Source: Copromyces sp. CBS 386.78 (lineage: Eukaryota > Ascomycota > Sordariomycetes > Sordariales > Sordariaceae). Taken from it: a stretch of 64,000 nt of DNA. The notes under the pieces were generated by a model. The model saw nothing but the letters and a program-made list of their open reading frames with translations. It did no database searches and was not told the DNA's origin. Within the stretch, counting starts at the first letter, position 1, and every line of letters starts with the position of its first letter. The stretch spans positions 62,001 through 126,000 of the forward strand of contig MU839151.1 in the NCBI GenBank assembly GCA_030685235.1. The letters run 5' to 3'. The position numbers and the translations under genes are program-made. Below, piece after piece: positions 1 through 11,559 of the stretch.

Positions 1-70
1 GGTAATATTATTAGCGGCGAAATATTAATTAATAATTTCTTTATATTAGGGAAAATTGTTATTTATACTA

Positions 71-78
71 TTAATTTT
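71..78. repeat. Left 8-bp target-site duplication
   Basis: TTAATTTT directly precedes the left inverted repeat and is matched exactly at 3615-3622 after the right repeat. Confidence 0.85.
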
Positions 79-165
79 GAGAAAGTCTTTTCGCACCGCC
101 ATGAATGTCTTCATATACCGCCGCCCCACCCCTCCCGCATTTCTGGCCAATCAAATCGCTCGCAT
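79..165 (+). repeat. Left terminal inverted repeat (87 bp)
   Basis: It aligns with the reverse complement of 3528-3614 without gaps up to the shared CGCTCGCATC, after which the two arms diverge. Differences such as GCCATGAATG here against GCTATAAATA in the other arm are CpA-to-TpA or TpG-to-TpA changes. Confidence 0.88.
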
Positions 166-307
166 CCAAACCGCGGTCTACCTACCCTTTTGCAGTGGTA
201 TTCTTTTATAAATTTCGCTTAGAAATCTTGGTATTATATTCTTTCACGAAATGTCATGCCTAGTGCCATGCCCAGATCTGCGCCCAGATCTGCACCCAGA
301 TTGGCTA

Positions 308-343
308 CTTTACAGTACACTTTACAGCATACTTTATAGCGTA
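308..343 (+). repeat. Subterminal 12-bp tandem repeat, three units
   Basis: The units are CTTTACAGTACA, CTTTACAGCATA and CTTTATAGCGTA. They lie just inside the left arm of the transposon. Short subterminal repeats are often transposase-binding sites in DNA transposons (inference). A second short duplication, GCCCAGATCT, lies close by at about 269-300. Confidence 0.6.
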
Positions 344-1439
344 CTTAGCGGTACGGTCGCATATTGTACGGTTGTATATCGTTTAATTGAATGAGTTTAA
401 TTGAGCGATTAATTATATTTAATTTATATTAATCCGTATATATATAATTTATTTAATATTTATTGTATAATTGAGTAATTTGATTGTTAGCGAGTGCTAG
501 CGAGAGTGTTAGAGTTTTTTTTATTAGTTTTGTATATTAGTTATACGTATATTACGCTGTATATTCTGTATATTAATTATATTAGCTATGCCTCTTCCCC
601 TATCCTGGGTAACGTTGCCTCCCTTTTTTCCTTTTCCTCTACCTTTCTATATACTATTACGAGGACGGCCTTGTTTAGTCTATATAGTGGTTGGGCGGTC
701 GGCTCTATCTTCTACTTTAAAGTTAATGCCTTCTTAGCTAGATATATTTCGTTAGATAGAGGAGGCGATTCGTATTGAGATTATAGGGTTTTGGCTTACC
801 TTAGGCTGTCGGCCCTAGTTGGGCTATAAACGAGGCCTTCTTCGAAGTTGTAATAATTAAGTTAGTGTAATTGAAGGAGGGGGAGTTTGAATATTAATTG
901 GCGAAATTAATTGGGGGGTATAAAGTTTTGGAGTAAAGGGGGTATTATAGCGGGGGCGACCTTTAAGTTTCGTTACTTTATTGAAGTTTTAATATTTGAA
1001 ATATTTATCCTTATTATCGAATAATCTATAAAATTACTAAAAGGGGTAATAATCGAGTTTATTAAGTACGAATAGTTAATTTCGGTTAAGAAGGGATTTA
1101 AGTATTATATTCGAATATAGTAAGTTAAATTGTGCGGTAAATTTGCCCGTATATAGTTCTAGCTCGTTGGGGTTTGGGTTAACCGCCGTAGGGATTATAC
1201 CGAGTGTAATACAACGTTAACGAACGATTTTATTAAGGGCTTTCTAGTATACTTTTCTATAAGCTTCCTTTGCTTATAGTTAGTTAAAATATTCTTTTTT
1301 AATACGGCGGATTTACTTTTCGGTTTCGTTTTCGATATTGTATTTTATACCCTCGAATAGCTTGAAATTTTATATAATAGCGGCGATAATAGTGCTATTA
1401 CTTATATAAATATAAATAAATATAATTAATATATTATAA

Positions 1440-2960
1440 ATTATATGGGGAGGAGCATAGTTAATTATAGTTAACTATAGTTAATTATGGGATTTACCGC
1501 TAATAATTTAACTCTTTAGCGTATAATTTGTTAATTTAATTAGCGATATAGTATAATAGCCGAAGTTTAGTTTTTTATTAACGTAATAGGTAGCCTACTC
1601 CTCCTTTACAATTATATACGTATTTCTTAGGTACATAATGATTGCTTCTTATTGCGAGAAATAATTATAAAACCTCTCCTATACGGTATTGAAATTATTA
1701 ACCGTATATACGTAATATATATATTTCTAGAAAGTATAAAGTTTAGACTATAAATATTCTATAATATTAGGGAAAGTTTCTAATTAATTTGTATTATTTA
1801 CTAGGCGGTTAAAACTATTGATTACCTCCCGATCTTCTTTATTAAATTTATTTAGAGTCGTAGTATTATTAAGTAATTATATTAATTGGGTTAATTAGGT
1901 TAACCGTAGTATTTACTATATTAATACCGATATTTCTCGTTATATTTATATTTATATTATAACGGTATATATATTAGTAACTTGGGCGGCGACTTTTTTA
2001 TCCTATTTACGCTTAATATTTAATATTATATTTTTATTAATATAAAAGATATAGAATTATAATTCCGTATAGGGGTAAATACGTTTAATTATTAATTTTA
2101 TTATTATATTATAATTTATAATGGTAATTCGCGGTTTATTAGCGGCGATAGCTTTACGACGAGCATTAATTTAGTTTATAAGCTAGTTAAAACCCTTTTA
2201 TCGTTCGTTATTAATTAGCCTAAAACTATAATTAAAAATATAGTTAACCCTTATTATACCAATAATTTAGAAGAAGGCCAAGCTTTTATTATTAGTGTTA
2301 TACATATTATTGTATATTTGGACTTAGGGATTTTCCTTTTATATTTATTCTCCTTAGGGATTATTTTAGAAGAGGGCGGTTGGCTTTGTTTTAACAGTAT
2401 TTTGCTAGTTAATTATAAAGTAGACCCCCTTTTTTTTAAGAAATTTTATAATAAGTTGGAAGGGGTTATACCTAGCCTTTATTTCTTTCTTTAATTTGTA
2501 GCGGAAGTTAACGAATTGTTATAATATAAATTGCTTTTTGAATTTTAGAAATTTCTTTTCTAATTCTACGGTAATTTTTCTATTGAGTATACTAAGGCGG
2601 TTAATATAGGTAGCGACGAATATTTTGTATTCGATTTTGAATACCGAATGAATAAGAGGATTTTTATTAGGTAAATGGTAATGCGATTTATAACCTTCCC
2701 GTAGTTTAAAAGTCTACCGTTTATCGTTATATTTTAACACTTTGGTATACCCCTACTAAAAATATCTTTATTTAATTATTAAAGTAGAACGAGAGTAGTT
2801 AATTACCTTTCGAACGTGCTTAGTAGAATAGGTAAAGTATAGCCGTATATTATTAAAATTAGGAGCGTAATTATTAGAACGACTTTTTATAAAATTATAA
2901 TTAAGTTTTTTTGCCTAATTTTGAATAATTGTAATTAGTTGATCGAGCTTCTTATATTAG
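1440..2960 (-). pseudogene. Mutator-like transposase relic
   Basis: Read on the minus strand, about 1680 to 1500 gives a stretch of the form YLRNTYI-KEE, then LNFGYYT, then LTNYTLKS. This resembles the MULE C-terminal segment in which a Trp-rich helix is followed by LHFGNTTTSRVEGAH-LK. Gln and Trp positions are replaced by stops, and Gly/Ser residues are eroded, as RIP would do. Further open but stop-interrupted sequence continues upstream (minus strand) to about 2960. The DDE residues could not be placed with confidence. The element's long inverted repeats and 8-bp duplication support the assignment; a different DDE family is the alternative. Confidence 0.55.
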
Positions 2961-3527
2961 GTATTAAAAATAGTATAGTTGTTGTATTTATAGCGGCGAG
3001 AGGAGGGGGGTTCGTGCGGTTCGTCTTCTTAATCGTTAGGCTAGTCTTTATATTCGTTATCGATATTTATAGGCTGGGTAGAGGTAGGCTTAGTTGGGTA
3101 AGTTGGGGTATCGCTGGCGAGGAGGGTGGGGTCGATGAGATTATTGGGAGTATTTGCGCTACGGTCGTACGTAGCCGTCGGCTGGGTCGCTGTATCGGCT
3201 ATTGATATTACAATTAGTTAGGGAAATATATAGAAAGAATAACGGATCATTTCTTATTGTAGATAGATGCTAGCGCTTTGTTTACTTAGTAATATCTTAT
3301 AATGCGCGCGATAGTAGTTTAATTGATTATAGAAAGGTGGTGATAGTAATAGTGATGGTAATGGAGGAAGCGATGATGCGATGCGACGATGCAAATCGCT
3401 AAGTGTAACGATTACGAAATCTGGCCTGTATAGGGGTTTGAATGTGTAATAGGCTGTAATTTGGGGGTTTGGCGGGCGCGGTACGGTTTGCTAATGCTAA
3501 GAATAGGGGCGTAGAGACTTAGAATAG

Positions 3528-3614
3528 ATGCGAGCGATTTGATTGGCTAAAAATGCAGAAGGGGTGGGGCGGCGGTGTATAAAGATATTTATAGCGGTGC
3601 GAAAAGACTTTCTC
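3528..3614 (-). repeat. Right terminal inverted repeat (87 bp)
   Basis: Reverse complement of 79-165 with only RIP-type differences. It ends GACTTTCTC and is followed by the second TTAATTTT copy at 3615-3622. Confidence 0.88.
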
Positions 3615-3622
3615 TTAATTTT

Positions 3623-4855
3623 AACAGAGTTAGAGACTTTAATAGTTTTTAAAGTAGTTATATTACCTTTACTTACTAAATTATTAATTTAATAGTAGAA
3701 ATTATTATTGAAGAATTTTTTATATTTTTATCCCCTACCTATAAAGACTTCTTTAATTATTTTTAATATAAGTTTATTATTAAGGGCGGATAGGTTTAAG
3801 ATATTATATTCCTCTATTAATTAATCCTCTTCTATTATATATTTAATATCTTCGGCTATATTAGCCTTTATAGTACGGATAATTTAGAGGTTGTACTTTT
3901 CTATTAATTAATTAAAGGCGGCGGTAGATAGTTCTTTAATATTATTAGGGTTAATAGGATTTATTAGGATATAAAAGTAATAAATTTAGATTTAATAATT
4001 GATAATAACGGTACGGAATTTTTTAATTACTGAGTAAGGTACTAGGACTATTTATAATAAAGGAGGGGGGATTACGCCGAAGGGGATAGTATTAAATATA
4101 ACGGCTTAGCCGGGGCCTATTAGTATCTTATTAATTACAGAGGTTTTTAAATAGTGAACGATCCGGTTTTAAAAATAGTTGAACTATTAGCGGGCCGCTC
4201 GTTTTATAATTGTAGAAATGGAAATATAGTAAAGGGTATTTATTCGTAATTTAATATTAGGTTTACCCTCGTTTAAGACTTCTTCATAAGTAGCTTTTTT
4301 AAATGCTAAATTTATTATATTGAGATAGGTAATTGGGCTAGCTATTAGGGCTTCCTATTTGTTATTGGGGATCCCTTTTAAAAGATAATTACGTTTTTCG
4401 TAGGTTATAGTAAATTGTAGCGAATTATAAGGTTATAAAATATTTGGCGAATAGTAGATTAATTATAAGTAATTTAAAATAATAGGATTATTTTTGGCTA
4501 AATTATAGATAAGTAAATTAATAATTTTGTAATAATAGCCTATCCTTATTATAATTCTTATAAAATAGGCAATATTACCCTTAGCGGGATTTTTATCGGC
4601 GAAGTATAAAATTTTAGGGTTTATAAATTTGAAAAAGGGGAGATGGTAATAATAAATAAAATATCTATTAATAAAACCTAAGGTAATATAACCGCTATTG
4701 ATTAAATTTAAATAATATATTTTATACGATTTATTAGATAGTTAAATAAAGAAGTTTAATAAATTAGGGTATTTATAACGGCTATCTATAAAAAACTTAT
4801 AAATTTTAATTATATTTAATTATATAGTAATATTACTTTCTTCTTTCTATTTTAT
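3623..4855. other. Unassigned RIPped sequence
   Basis: AT-rich and without an intact frame. The minus strand reads as a long stop-interrupted frame with residual Pro/Gly-rich patches, so it probably derives from a coding repeat, but no family motif was recognised. Confidence 0.4.
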
Positions 4856-5377
4856 TGAAACGCCCATGCCCAGAGGAGAGGAGATGTGCCGGGCCCACCA
4901 GGGGTATTACGAAAAGAACACGCACCAAAGGTCGCGCGGTCCGTAGGCCCGCCATCGACGCGAGGAAGGCGCGGCGGTTCTATCTACAAAGCTCCAATTG
5001 CACATAAACACGGACCACCTAACTAGGCCCAAATAGAAAGAAAAGTAGGCCACTAAAATACAATCTCGAAGTACAATACGTACTATATACGAAACTATTA
5101 CGTTTAATCGCCTTCTAACCGTCACATCTCAATATTAATCGTATATATTAAAAAGTAAAAAATGCTAGTAAATATAGTAAATTCGTCTTTATCTATTATA
5201 TTATTTATAATAAGCCGTACGCAAAAACGCGAGTGCAATTCTATCGCAAACGTCGTTTTCCATACAATACTTACAATTATAATCGCGCGCAAAATATTTA
5301 CAACCGTAGTCCCGTAACCGTAACTCAACTCACGTGCCCAAATCCCCCGCGCGAATTACCGGAACTCTAGCTCTCCC

Positions 5378-5445
5378 GGCAATTCGCTATCCCGGTTTGC
5401 CGGCAATTCGCTATCCCGGTTTACTGGCAACTCCCCCTCGCGGTA
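5378..5445 (+). repeat. 24-bp tandem repeat, about 2.8 units
   Basis: GGCAATTCGCTATCCCGGTT occurs at 5378 and again at 5402. A diverged third unit starting GGCAACTCC begins at 5426, giving a strict 24-bp period. Confidence 0.75.
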
Positions 5446-6299
5446 ATTCGCCAACGCTAATAAGCCGATAAGACGTTATATACTAAACTACAAATACCTT
5501 TTACCCTTTCCATCTTTCAACTCAACCAATACCAATACCAATAATACTATTCCTTTTATCGCGCAACGCCAAAAATTATTTCGAATCTTTGAAATCTATT
5601 AATTTTAAGCCCTTAAACGACTACACTATTATTTACTCGGGTTTTACCGAAGTACGCGCGTATTACCTTGCGTTTGTTGAAACACTATGCCTAAGCAAGG
5701 AGATAGCGCCCACGGCACCAAAGGTGTCACAACGGAAATCCGTACCAAAGGTCGTGGTCCGTAGGCCTATCGACGCAGCGCGGCGTGGTGTTTCTGTTTA
5801 GACGCTGCGAATGCGTAAATACGGACCATATGTTGATCCGGGATAGTGGAGAGGCGAGATACTGTTCTAATAGCAACGATAGACTATGCTATTGTTTTCC
5901 GATTATAAATTAAGATAACTATCTCAAAATTAAAGATATTAAAAAAAGGAAAATGAAATAAGATTATTCTAACCTATATCTTCTTAAATATAAATTTGCA
6001 TTTGAATGCAATAAAAATTGGTAGAAAAGGCTGCGTTTCCGTTTTTTTGGCCGTGTCTTTGCAAAGGTCTCAAAAATCTTTAGCGCCCTTTTTTTTGCCT
6101 GCCGGAGATTTAAGGTTGAATGCGAGGTATTTAATTGGTTTAAAATCTTTAGCGCCTTTTTTAGCGCCTTGGCCTTCTTTAGCGCCTTGGCAACCTTGGC
6201 GCCTTTTGGGCAGCGAAAACGACTAAGTTTTTTTCTTTACCAAAACTTTAACCTTAAGAATAAAAAGGGTATCAAAATAATCAGAAAGAAATGGCGGTC

Positions 6300-6690
6300 A
6301 TTTTGAAGGTAAAAATAAAGATAAAAATAAAAATAAAAATAAAAATAAAAATAAAAATAAAAATAAAAATAAAAAGGTAAGGAAAGGGAAAAAGAAAAAG
6401 ATAAAGAAAGGGAAAAAGAAAAAGATAAAGAAAAAGAAAAAGAAAAAAGAAAAAGAAAAAAGAAAAAGAAAAAGAAAAAGAAAAAGAAAAAGAGAAAGAA
6501 AAAGAAAAAGAAAAAGAAAAAGAAAAAGAAAAAGAAAAAGAAAAAGAAAAAGAAAGAAAAAATAAAAAAGATAAATAAATATAAAAATAAAGAGATAAAT
6601 AAATATAAAAATAAAGAGATAAATAAATATAAAAATAAAGAGATAAATGAATATAAAAATAAAAGGAAAGAAGATTAAAAAAGCAAAAAA
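6300..6690 (+). repeat. Purine-rich microsatellite and minisatellite tract
   Basis: Successive blocks are (AAAAAT)n at about 6315-6375, then (AAAAAG)n-type homopurine to about 6560, then a 24-bp minisatellite with core GAGATAAATAAATATAAAAA in about four units to about 6665. The top strand is almost free of C across nearly 400 bp. The long minus-strand frame through it (Phe/Ser-rich) is a by-product of the repeat, not a gene. Confidence 0.9.
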
Positions 6691-6709
6691 AACAAAAATA
6701 TATATATAT

Positions 6710-6793
6710 ATAAAATCTCCTAGCTTGGGCAGAATGGTGTTTCACTGCCTCCCTCGGGCATATCCAGCTCCGCCCAAGGGAAGACTATTTTAT
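6710..6793 (+). repeat. Dispersed repeat, copy A
   Basis: It shares ATCTCCT, then GTTTCACT, then GGCATATCC, then CTCCGCCCAAGGGAAGACTA with 16,935-17,020 in the same orientation, about 10.2 kb apart. The first ~30 bp also match 4856-4890 in inverted orientation. It is probably the end of an uncharacterised element family. Confidence 0.7.
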
Positions 6794-9700
6794 ACTAAAG
6801 AAGGCGTACGACCGCTACCCTAAGAATATTACTTTCCATCTCTCAATACTAATAAAGTAATTACGACCACCTTTACTACCTTTTACTACTACTTTCATCT
6901 TTTCCCCTTCAATACTAACACCGCTATTCACGACAAATAAACAATCGCAATCACCTAGACCCACCCAAAATTTCCCTGGCAGCTAGACCGTTAAGAAATT
7001 TCTAGTACTTATTGGCTCCTTCTTAAAAAGGTATAAAAACCCCCCTCCCCCCGCCTCTCCTATCCTAAACTTTCTCTCCTTATTATATAACCTCCTTTTA
7101 AGATTAACTTACTTTAATTTCTAAAATCTTTTAGTAAATCATTAAAAACCCGGAGGTAATTAAAACTAGCGTTTAAATCTTAAGTAATTGTACTTTCGAA
7201 ATTAGTCCCTCTACTCCCTTCCCTTCTATTTCTTCCCGCTAACTTTATTACTAATAATAGGGAACGAAAAAATTAAAGTCTATTACTACCGAAGTACTAA
7301 CAATACCAAGAAGGTATTAACCCGGTAAATCCCCCTTCCCCTTCCTCCTATTTATCCTTTCTATTTATTAACTTCTTTTCTTTTATATAAGCAACGAACG
7401 ACGAAGCTAATAATCGTACCAATATTATTACCAATTTTAGTTAATATTATTACTATTCTTGGTCAATATCTATACCGACCGGCGTTCTCGATCTTATTAA
7501 TGCAAACCCGCAGCGCTATATTATATTGGATAACTATTGTAGCGAGAAAAAGGATATTTCCCCCTACAATTGGGATTTAGAATAGGAATCCAACGTATTC
7601 TTTTTTTAGTTAATATCCTTTTAATATTAATATTAATCGTATTAGATAATTAGAATCCTACTTTGAAGGTTGGTTGCCTTTTCTCTACTATTTACCGGTT
7701 CTTCTACTAATATCTTCTTCTAAAGTAGCCGGATAAAGATATTAATATTAATACATCGGTATAAGGCATTTAGTTTATAATACGTAGGCTATCTAATAGA
7801 AGTTAGAAGAGCGATATTATTGTACGGTTTCTTTTTAGCTTTTATTCTTTCTATTTATTAATTATAATATTACGACTCGGTCCTATATTTAATTAATTAA
7901 ACTTTAGTTATTTAGTTATTCGGTTAAATAGTTAGTTAATTAAACTTCGGTTATTCGGTCAAATAGAGTTAATTAAGATAGATTCTAATTAATAGCCGCT
8001 TCTTAGCAATTAGGAGTAAAGTTAAATACTTAGTAATATACTTACTTAGAAATATAGTATTTACTTTAAGAAAAAGCTAATATTAGCATTCGTTAATAAA
8101 AATAACCCTAACTTCGTTATAGTTATTTATAACGTTTATTGTAATAAGCGAATTCTTATAAGCTATTTATCCCCTTTACTATATTATTTAACTATTTAAT
8201 TAATTAATTAATATTATTTATTTAATAGTAAATCCTTTAAAATATATAAATCCTATATAGAGTCCTAATATATTACGTCGTTCTACTACCTACGGGTAAA
8301 TAGTACCTTCGAAGGTTAAGATTTAGGCTGCGGGGGGTTACGGGTACGATTCAAATAATATTAGCTAGCTAGTTACCTTTATATATTTTATATTAAACCG
8401 TCGTATTTTAAATAATTAACTATATTTTCTTCTTAGAACCGAATTTAGCGACGTCGGTAGGCTTCTAATTTACGAATTTCTATTTAACCCCCTACCAAAC
8501 CTACCGCTAATCTCGCCGCCGGCGATAAAAGAAGGCCTATAAATATTATATTATCTTCCCTAAAAAATACTTAAACCCGAATTAACTACCGTATACCGAT
8601 TAATCTTCAACTATTCGAAGCCCTAATCCCATTCCAACCTCCGGTTGTCCTACCCCAACCCGTAGTAATCTAACGATTCCGCTATAAACGATTTAATAGC
8701 GAAGAGGTTAATATTTTTATATAAGAATTAATAGACTTTAAACGTTAGTAATAATAATAAGGCTAACGTTAAACTATTATACGTAACGAATTCGAAATTA
8801 AATAATAATAGTAATAATAAGTATTTCAATAAATATTTTAATAATAGGTAGTCTAACCCCAACCGGCTTAGAGAGTTGCTAATTTAAATTAACCGCCTAA
8901 ATTAGAGCCCTAACTATATAACGTTCCGTTAATTACTACCAACCTTTCGTAATTTAAAACTTATACTCCCTAATATTAAATAATTTAGTCTAAAGCTAGC
9001 CGGGTTATACGGGATACCTAATATAAATTCGGTAGACAATATTCCTAAATATATTTTCTATCCCCTTTAACTCTTTATAATTTAATTAATATTAATATTT
9101 AATAGGATAACGAAGAGATTGTTCGAGCTCGTCGAGAAAGAAATAAAATTCAATGTAAATATTATTATCGCTGCCGCAATGAAGAAAATATTTTACCTAC
9201 TCTATTATTAATTATATTAATTATATAATAATATTCCAATTTATAAAAATCGACCCCTAACTAGTCTAATAGATTTATATACCACCGTTATTATATTTAC
9301 TACCCTATTGCTAACCGAAACCCGACTATTAGTGCCTATTAGTTTTGCGATAACGATAAGTAGTTTACTTGCTTTAACTATCGAATTATACAGCCTATCG
9401 AAGATTAAAGCGGTAACGGTATATATATCTTTTATATTATTAATAAGCAGTTCATTTGTCCGAATTATTACCGCTCCCGATATATACGCGACCGTAATCC
9501 CGTTACCGGCAACTATATACTTTGTATAGCGACTATAAAGAACCTAGTTAACGTTTTTCAATAATATAAAATCTATACTAAATATAATAATATATATCTA
9601 CAGGTTAATTATATTATTGGCGATTACTACGAAAGGAATTATTATATAACTTGTAATAATATACTTGGGAGGAGTCTTTCGCCGCCAGCCGATTCCCCAA

Positions 9701-10429
9701 CCGTTTTAATATAATCTACCAATAATAATAATAATACTAGTACCTAACTTACCCCCCTAATACCGTACTTTATATATCCGGCCTATAACGTTCTTCACCG
9801 CCCTATTAACCGTAATCCGGTTACTTAATTTTATATAGTATACGTTTACGGTAGTTTAAATTATAATATCCGAAAAGAAAATAGAATTTATTTTAATTAT
9901 TATCGAGACTTTTCCCGTACCGAATTCTTCAATAGGCGTAGTATTAAACGTAATTATTATAAAGTATACTAGGACTAAGCTTATTTATATAAGTACAAAT
10001 TTAAAGACGAAGATTTATATAATTTAATAAGTATAACGATCCCTTCCAACTTAAATTAATACTTAATTTACAAATACGAAACCTAATAAATAATTTAATT
10101 TCTAAATATAGAAATCCCTTTAATAATTTTACTTTTCGCTTAGCTCCTATATATAATATTGATGACTATATACTTACTTTCTAGACTTTAGCAATAGAAT
10201 CGCTAAATCTTCGGCAAAGATGTCCAAATCGCTTAGTAGGCTAGAGAAGAATTATTAACCCGCCTTCTTAATAGTTAGCCTGTATTAGATTTCAATTCCC
10301 TAGCGTACTTAGTATTAAATTTAAACGGGATCCTTAATATAATAGGGATATAAATACTCGGGCTATCCTAGATACGTACTATTAATAGGTTCGCAATTAT
10401 TAAATTATATTAAATATTATAGTATAGGA
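6794..10429. other. RIPped sequence, possible 5' part of the Helitron
   Basis: About 6800-7080 is only lightly RIPped and contains a TATA-like GGTATAAAAACCCCC at about 7030. From 7,100 on the sequence is AT-rich with scattered stop-interrupted frames. I could not fix the Helitron's 5' TC end, so how much of this belongs to it is unknown. Confidence 0.35.
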
Positions 10430-11559
10430 AAGATATAACTATTATAATAAATAGTAATTTAATTTAAGGGTTAATACCTAAAGTATTTACGAATACTATT
10501 ACCGTACTAATAGGGACTTACGATTTAAAGAGCCTTTTAAATTTAGCATTAAAAATAATATAGATTTTAGTATATTTATTAAGGTAGACGAGGAGTTCTA
10601 TTTACTACCTCTTAATCCTATAAAAGAGATGTTTATTATACGAATTTATATTTATTATAGTAAATCTCCTTCATACAACTATTTTATCGTTATTTTAATA
10701 TATTACTAGATATTTATACTTTCGGTAATTAATAACGTAAATATAAAGGCTATTATATCAATTACCTTCGAAATATAGCCTATATTTACGTTCAACTACC
10801 TAGGCTACTAAAAGAAGTTAATATTATTTTAATCCGGCTTCGGAATTACTATAATTATCTAAATATTAATCGAATACGCAACGAATTTAAAATTAATTGT
10901 CGGAAGGTTGAAATATAGCTAAAATTCCTTAAAGTATATTATCCTAGCTATACCGATATCGAAATTAACGAGGCCCGTTTTAATTAACTACTACTAAATA
11001 ATAATATTATAAATAATATCAACCGTATTGAAATTAATAATATAGAATTTGAAGATAGGGATTTGAACGAATTTTAAAAAGCCGCCTTATAAAAGATATT
11101 GACTAAAGCTAATTTGGAGATAGGTATTACGCCTAATTTTATAGGTCGTCTACTTAAGGATATCGATTAATTGTAGGTATAATTTCGTAGGAATTCCTTG
11201 CCTAACCCGAATACTTTCCTAATCCGTATTATAAATCTACCGGATAATTAACGGCTTTAAGAAACTCCGGCTCCGGTTTAAATTCCGGGTCCCGCTTCGG
11301 TTCCAGCAACTCCAATATTTGGACTAGATCCCCTACCGGGATACCCGGCTTTTATACCCAACCCGGCACCGGTTCTAACACCCGTTCCGGTACTTCGAAA
11401 ACCCCTTCGCCAGTATTATATTAAATAAGGCCCCCTTCGTAGCACCCCTATTAACGAATTTTATTGTTAATAGGCACTGTTATTTTAGGTATTTCCCAAT
11501 TTTTACCTTCGAGGAATAGGTGAATATCTTATATTTTGATTAAGGAAGGTCGAATATAA

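Larger units (their letters stand above)
79..3614 (-). mobile_element. Complete Mutator-like (MULE) DNA transposon, RIP-mutated
   Basis: The ends are near-perfect 87-bp inverted repeats (79-165 and 3528-3614) and begin identically for about 20 bases (GAGAAAGTCTTTTCGCACCG). They are flanked by an exact 8-bp direct duplication TTAATTTT (71-78 and 3615-3622). The total length is 3,536 bp. Long inverted repeats with an 8-10 bp duplication suggest a Mutator-like element; hAT elements also make 8-bp duplications but usually have short termini. A minus-strand relic resembling the C-terminal part of MULE transposases supports the first option. The outer few hundred bases keep CpA/TpG, while the interior is heavily RIPped. 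Confidence 0.85.
4856..6800. other. Weakly RIPped island
   Basis: Unlike its flanks, this stretch keeps many CpA and TpG dinucleotides. It starts at TGAAACGCCCATGCCC (4856). An inverted, diverged counterpart of that end lies at about 6715-6744 and another at about 16,935-16,971. Inside are two diverged copies sharing ACCAAAGGTCG and GTCCGTAGGC (about 4920-4980 and 5743-5800), a 24-bp tandem repeat, a cluster of TTTAGCGCC motifs near 6070-6210, and a purine-rich tract. No gene was recognised. It could be a younger insertion or a non-autonomous element. Confidence 0.45.

Noticed and set aside
494..778. Frames of 60-95 codons in the AT-rich domain (also 2939-3205, 9308-9529, 17150-17398)
   Set aside because: They lie within RIPped repeats, have Ile/Tyr/Leu-biased composition and no motifs; chance gaps between stops.
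79..3614. hAT superfamily assignment from the 8-bp duplication alone
   Set aside because: 87-bp arms and a MULE-like transposase segment fit better; hAT termini are usually short.
6281..6745. Minus-strand 154-codon frame rich in Phe, Ser, Tyr and Ile
   Set aside because: It is the translation of a purine-rich microsatellite; no codon structure or family.
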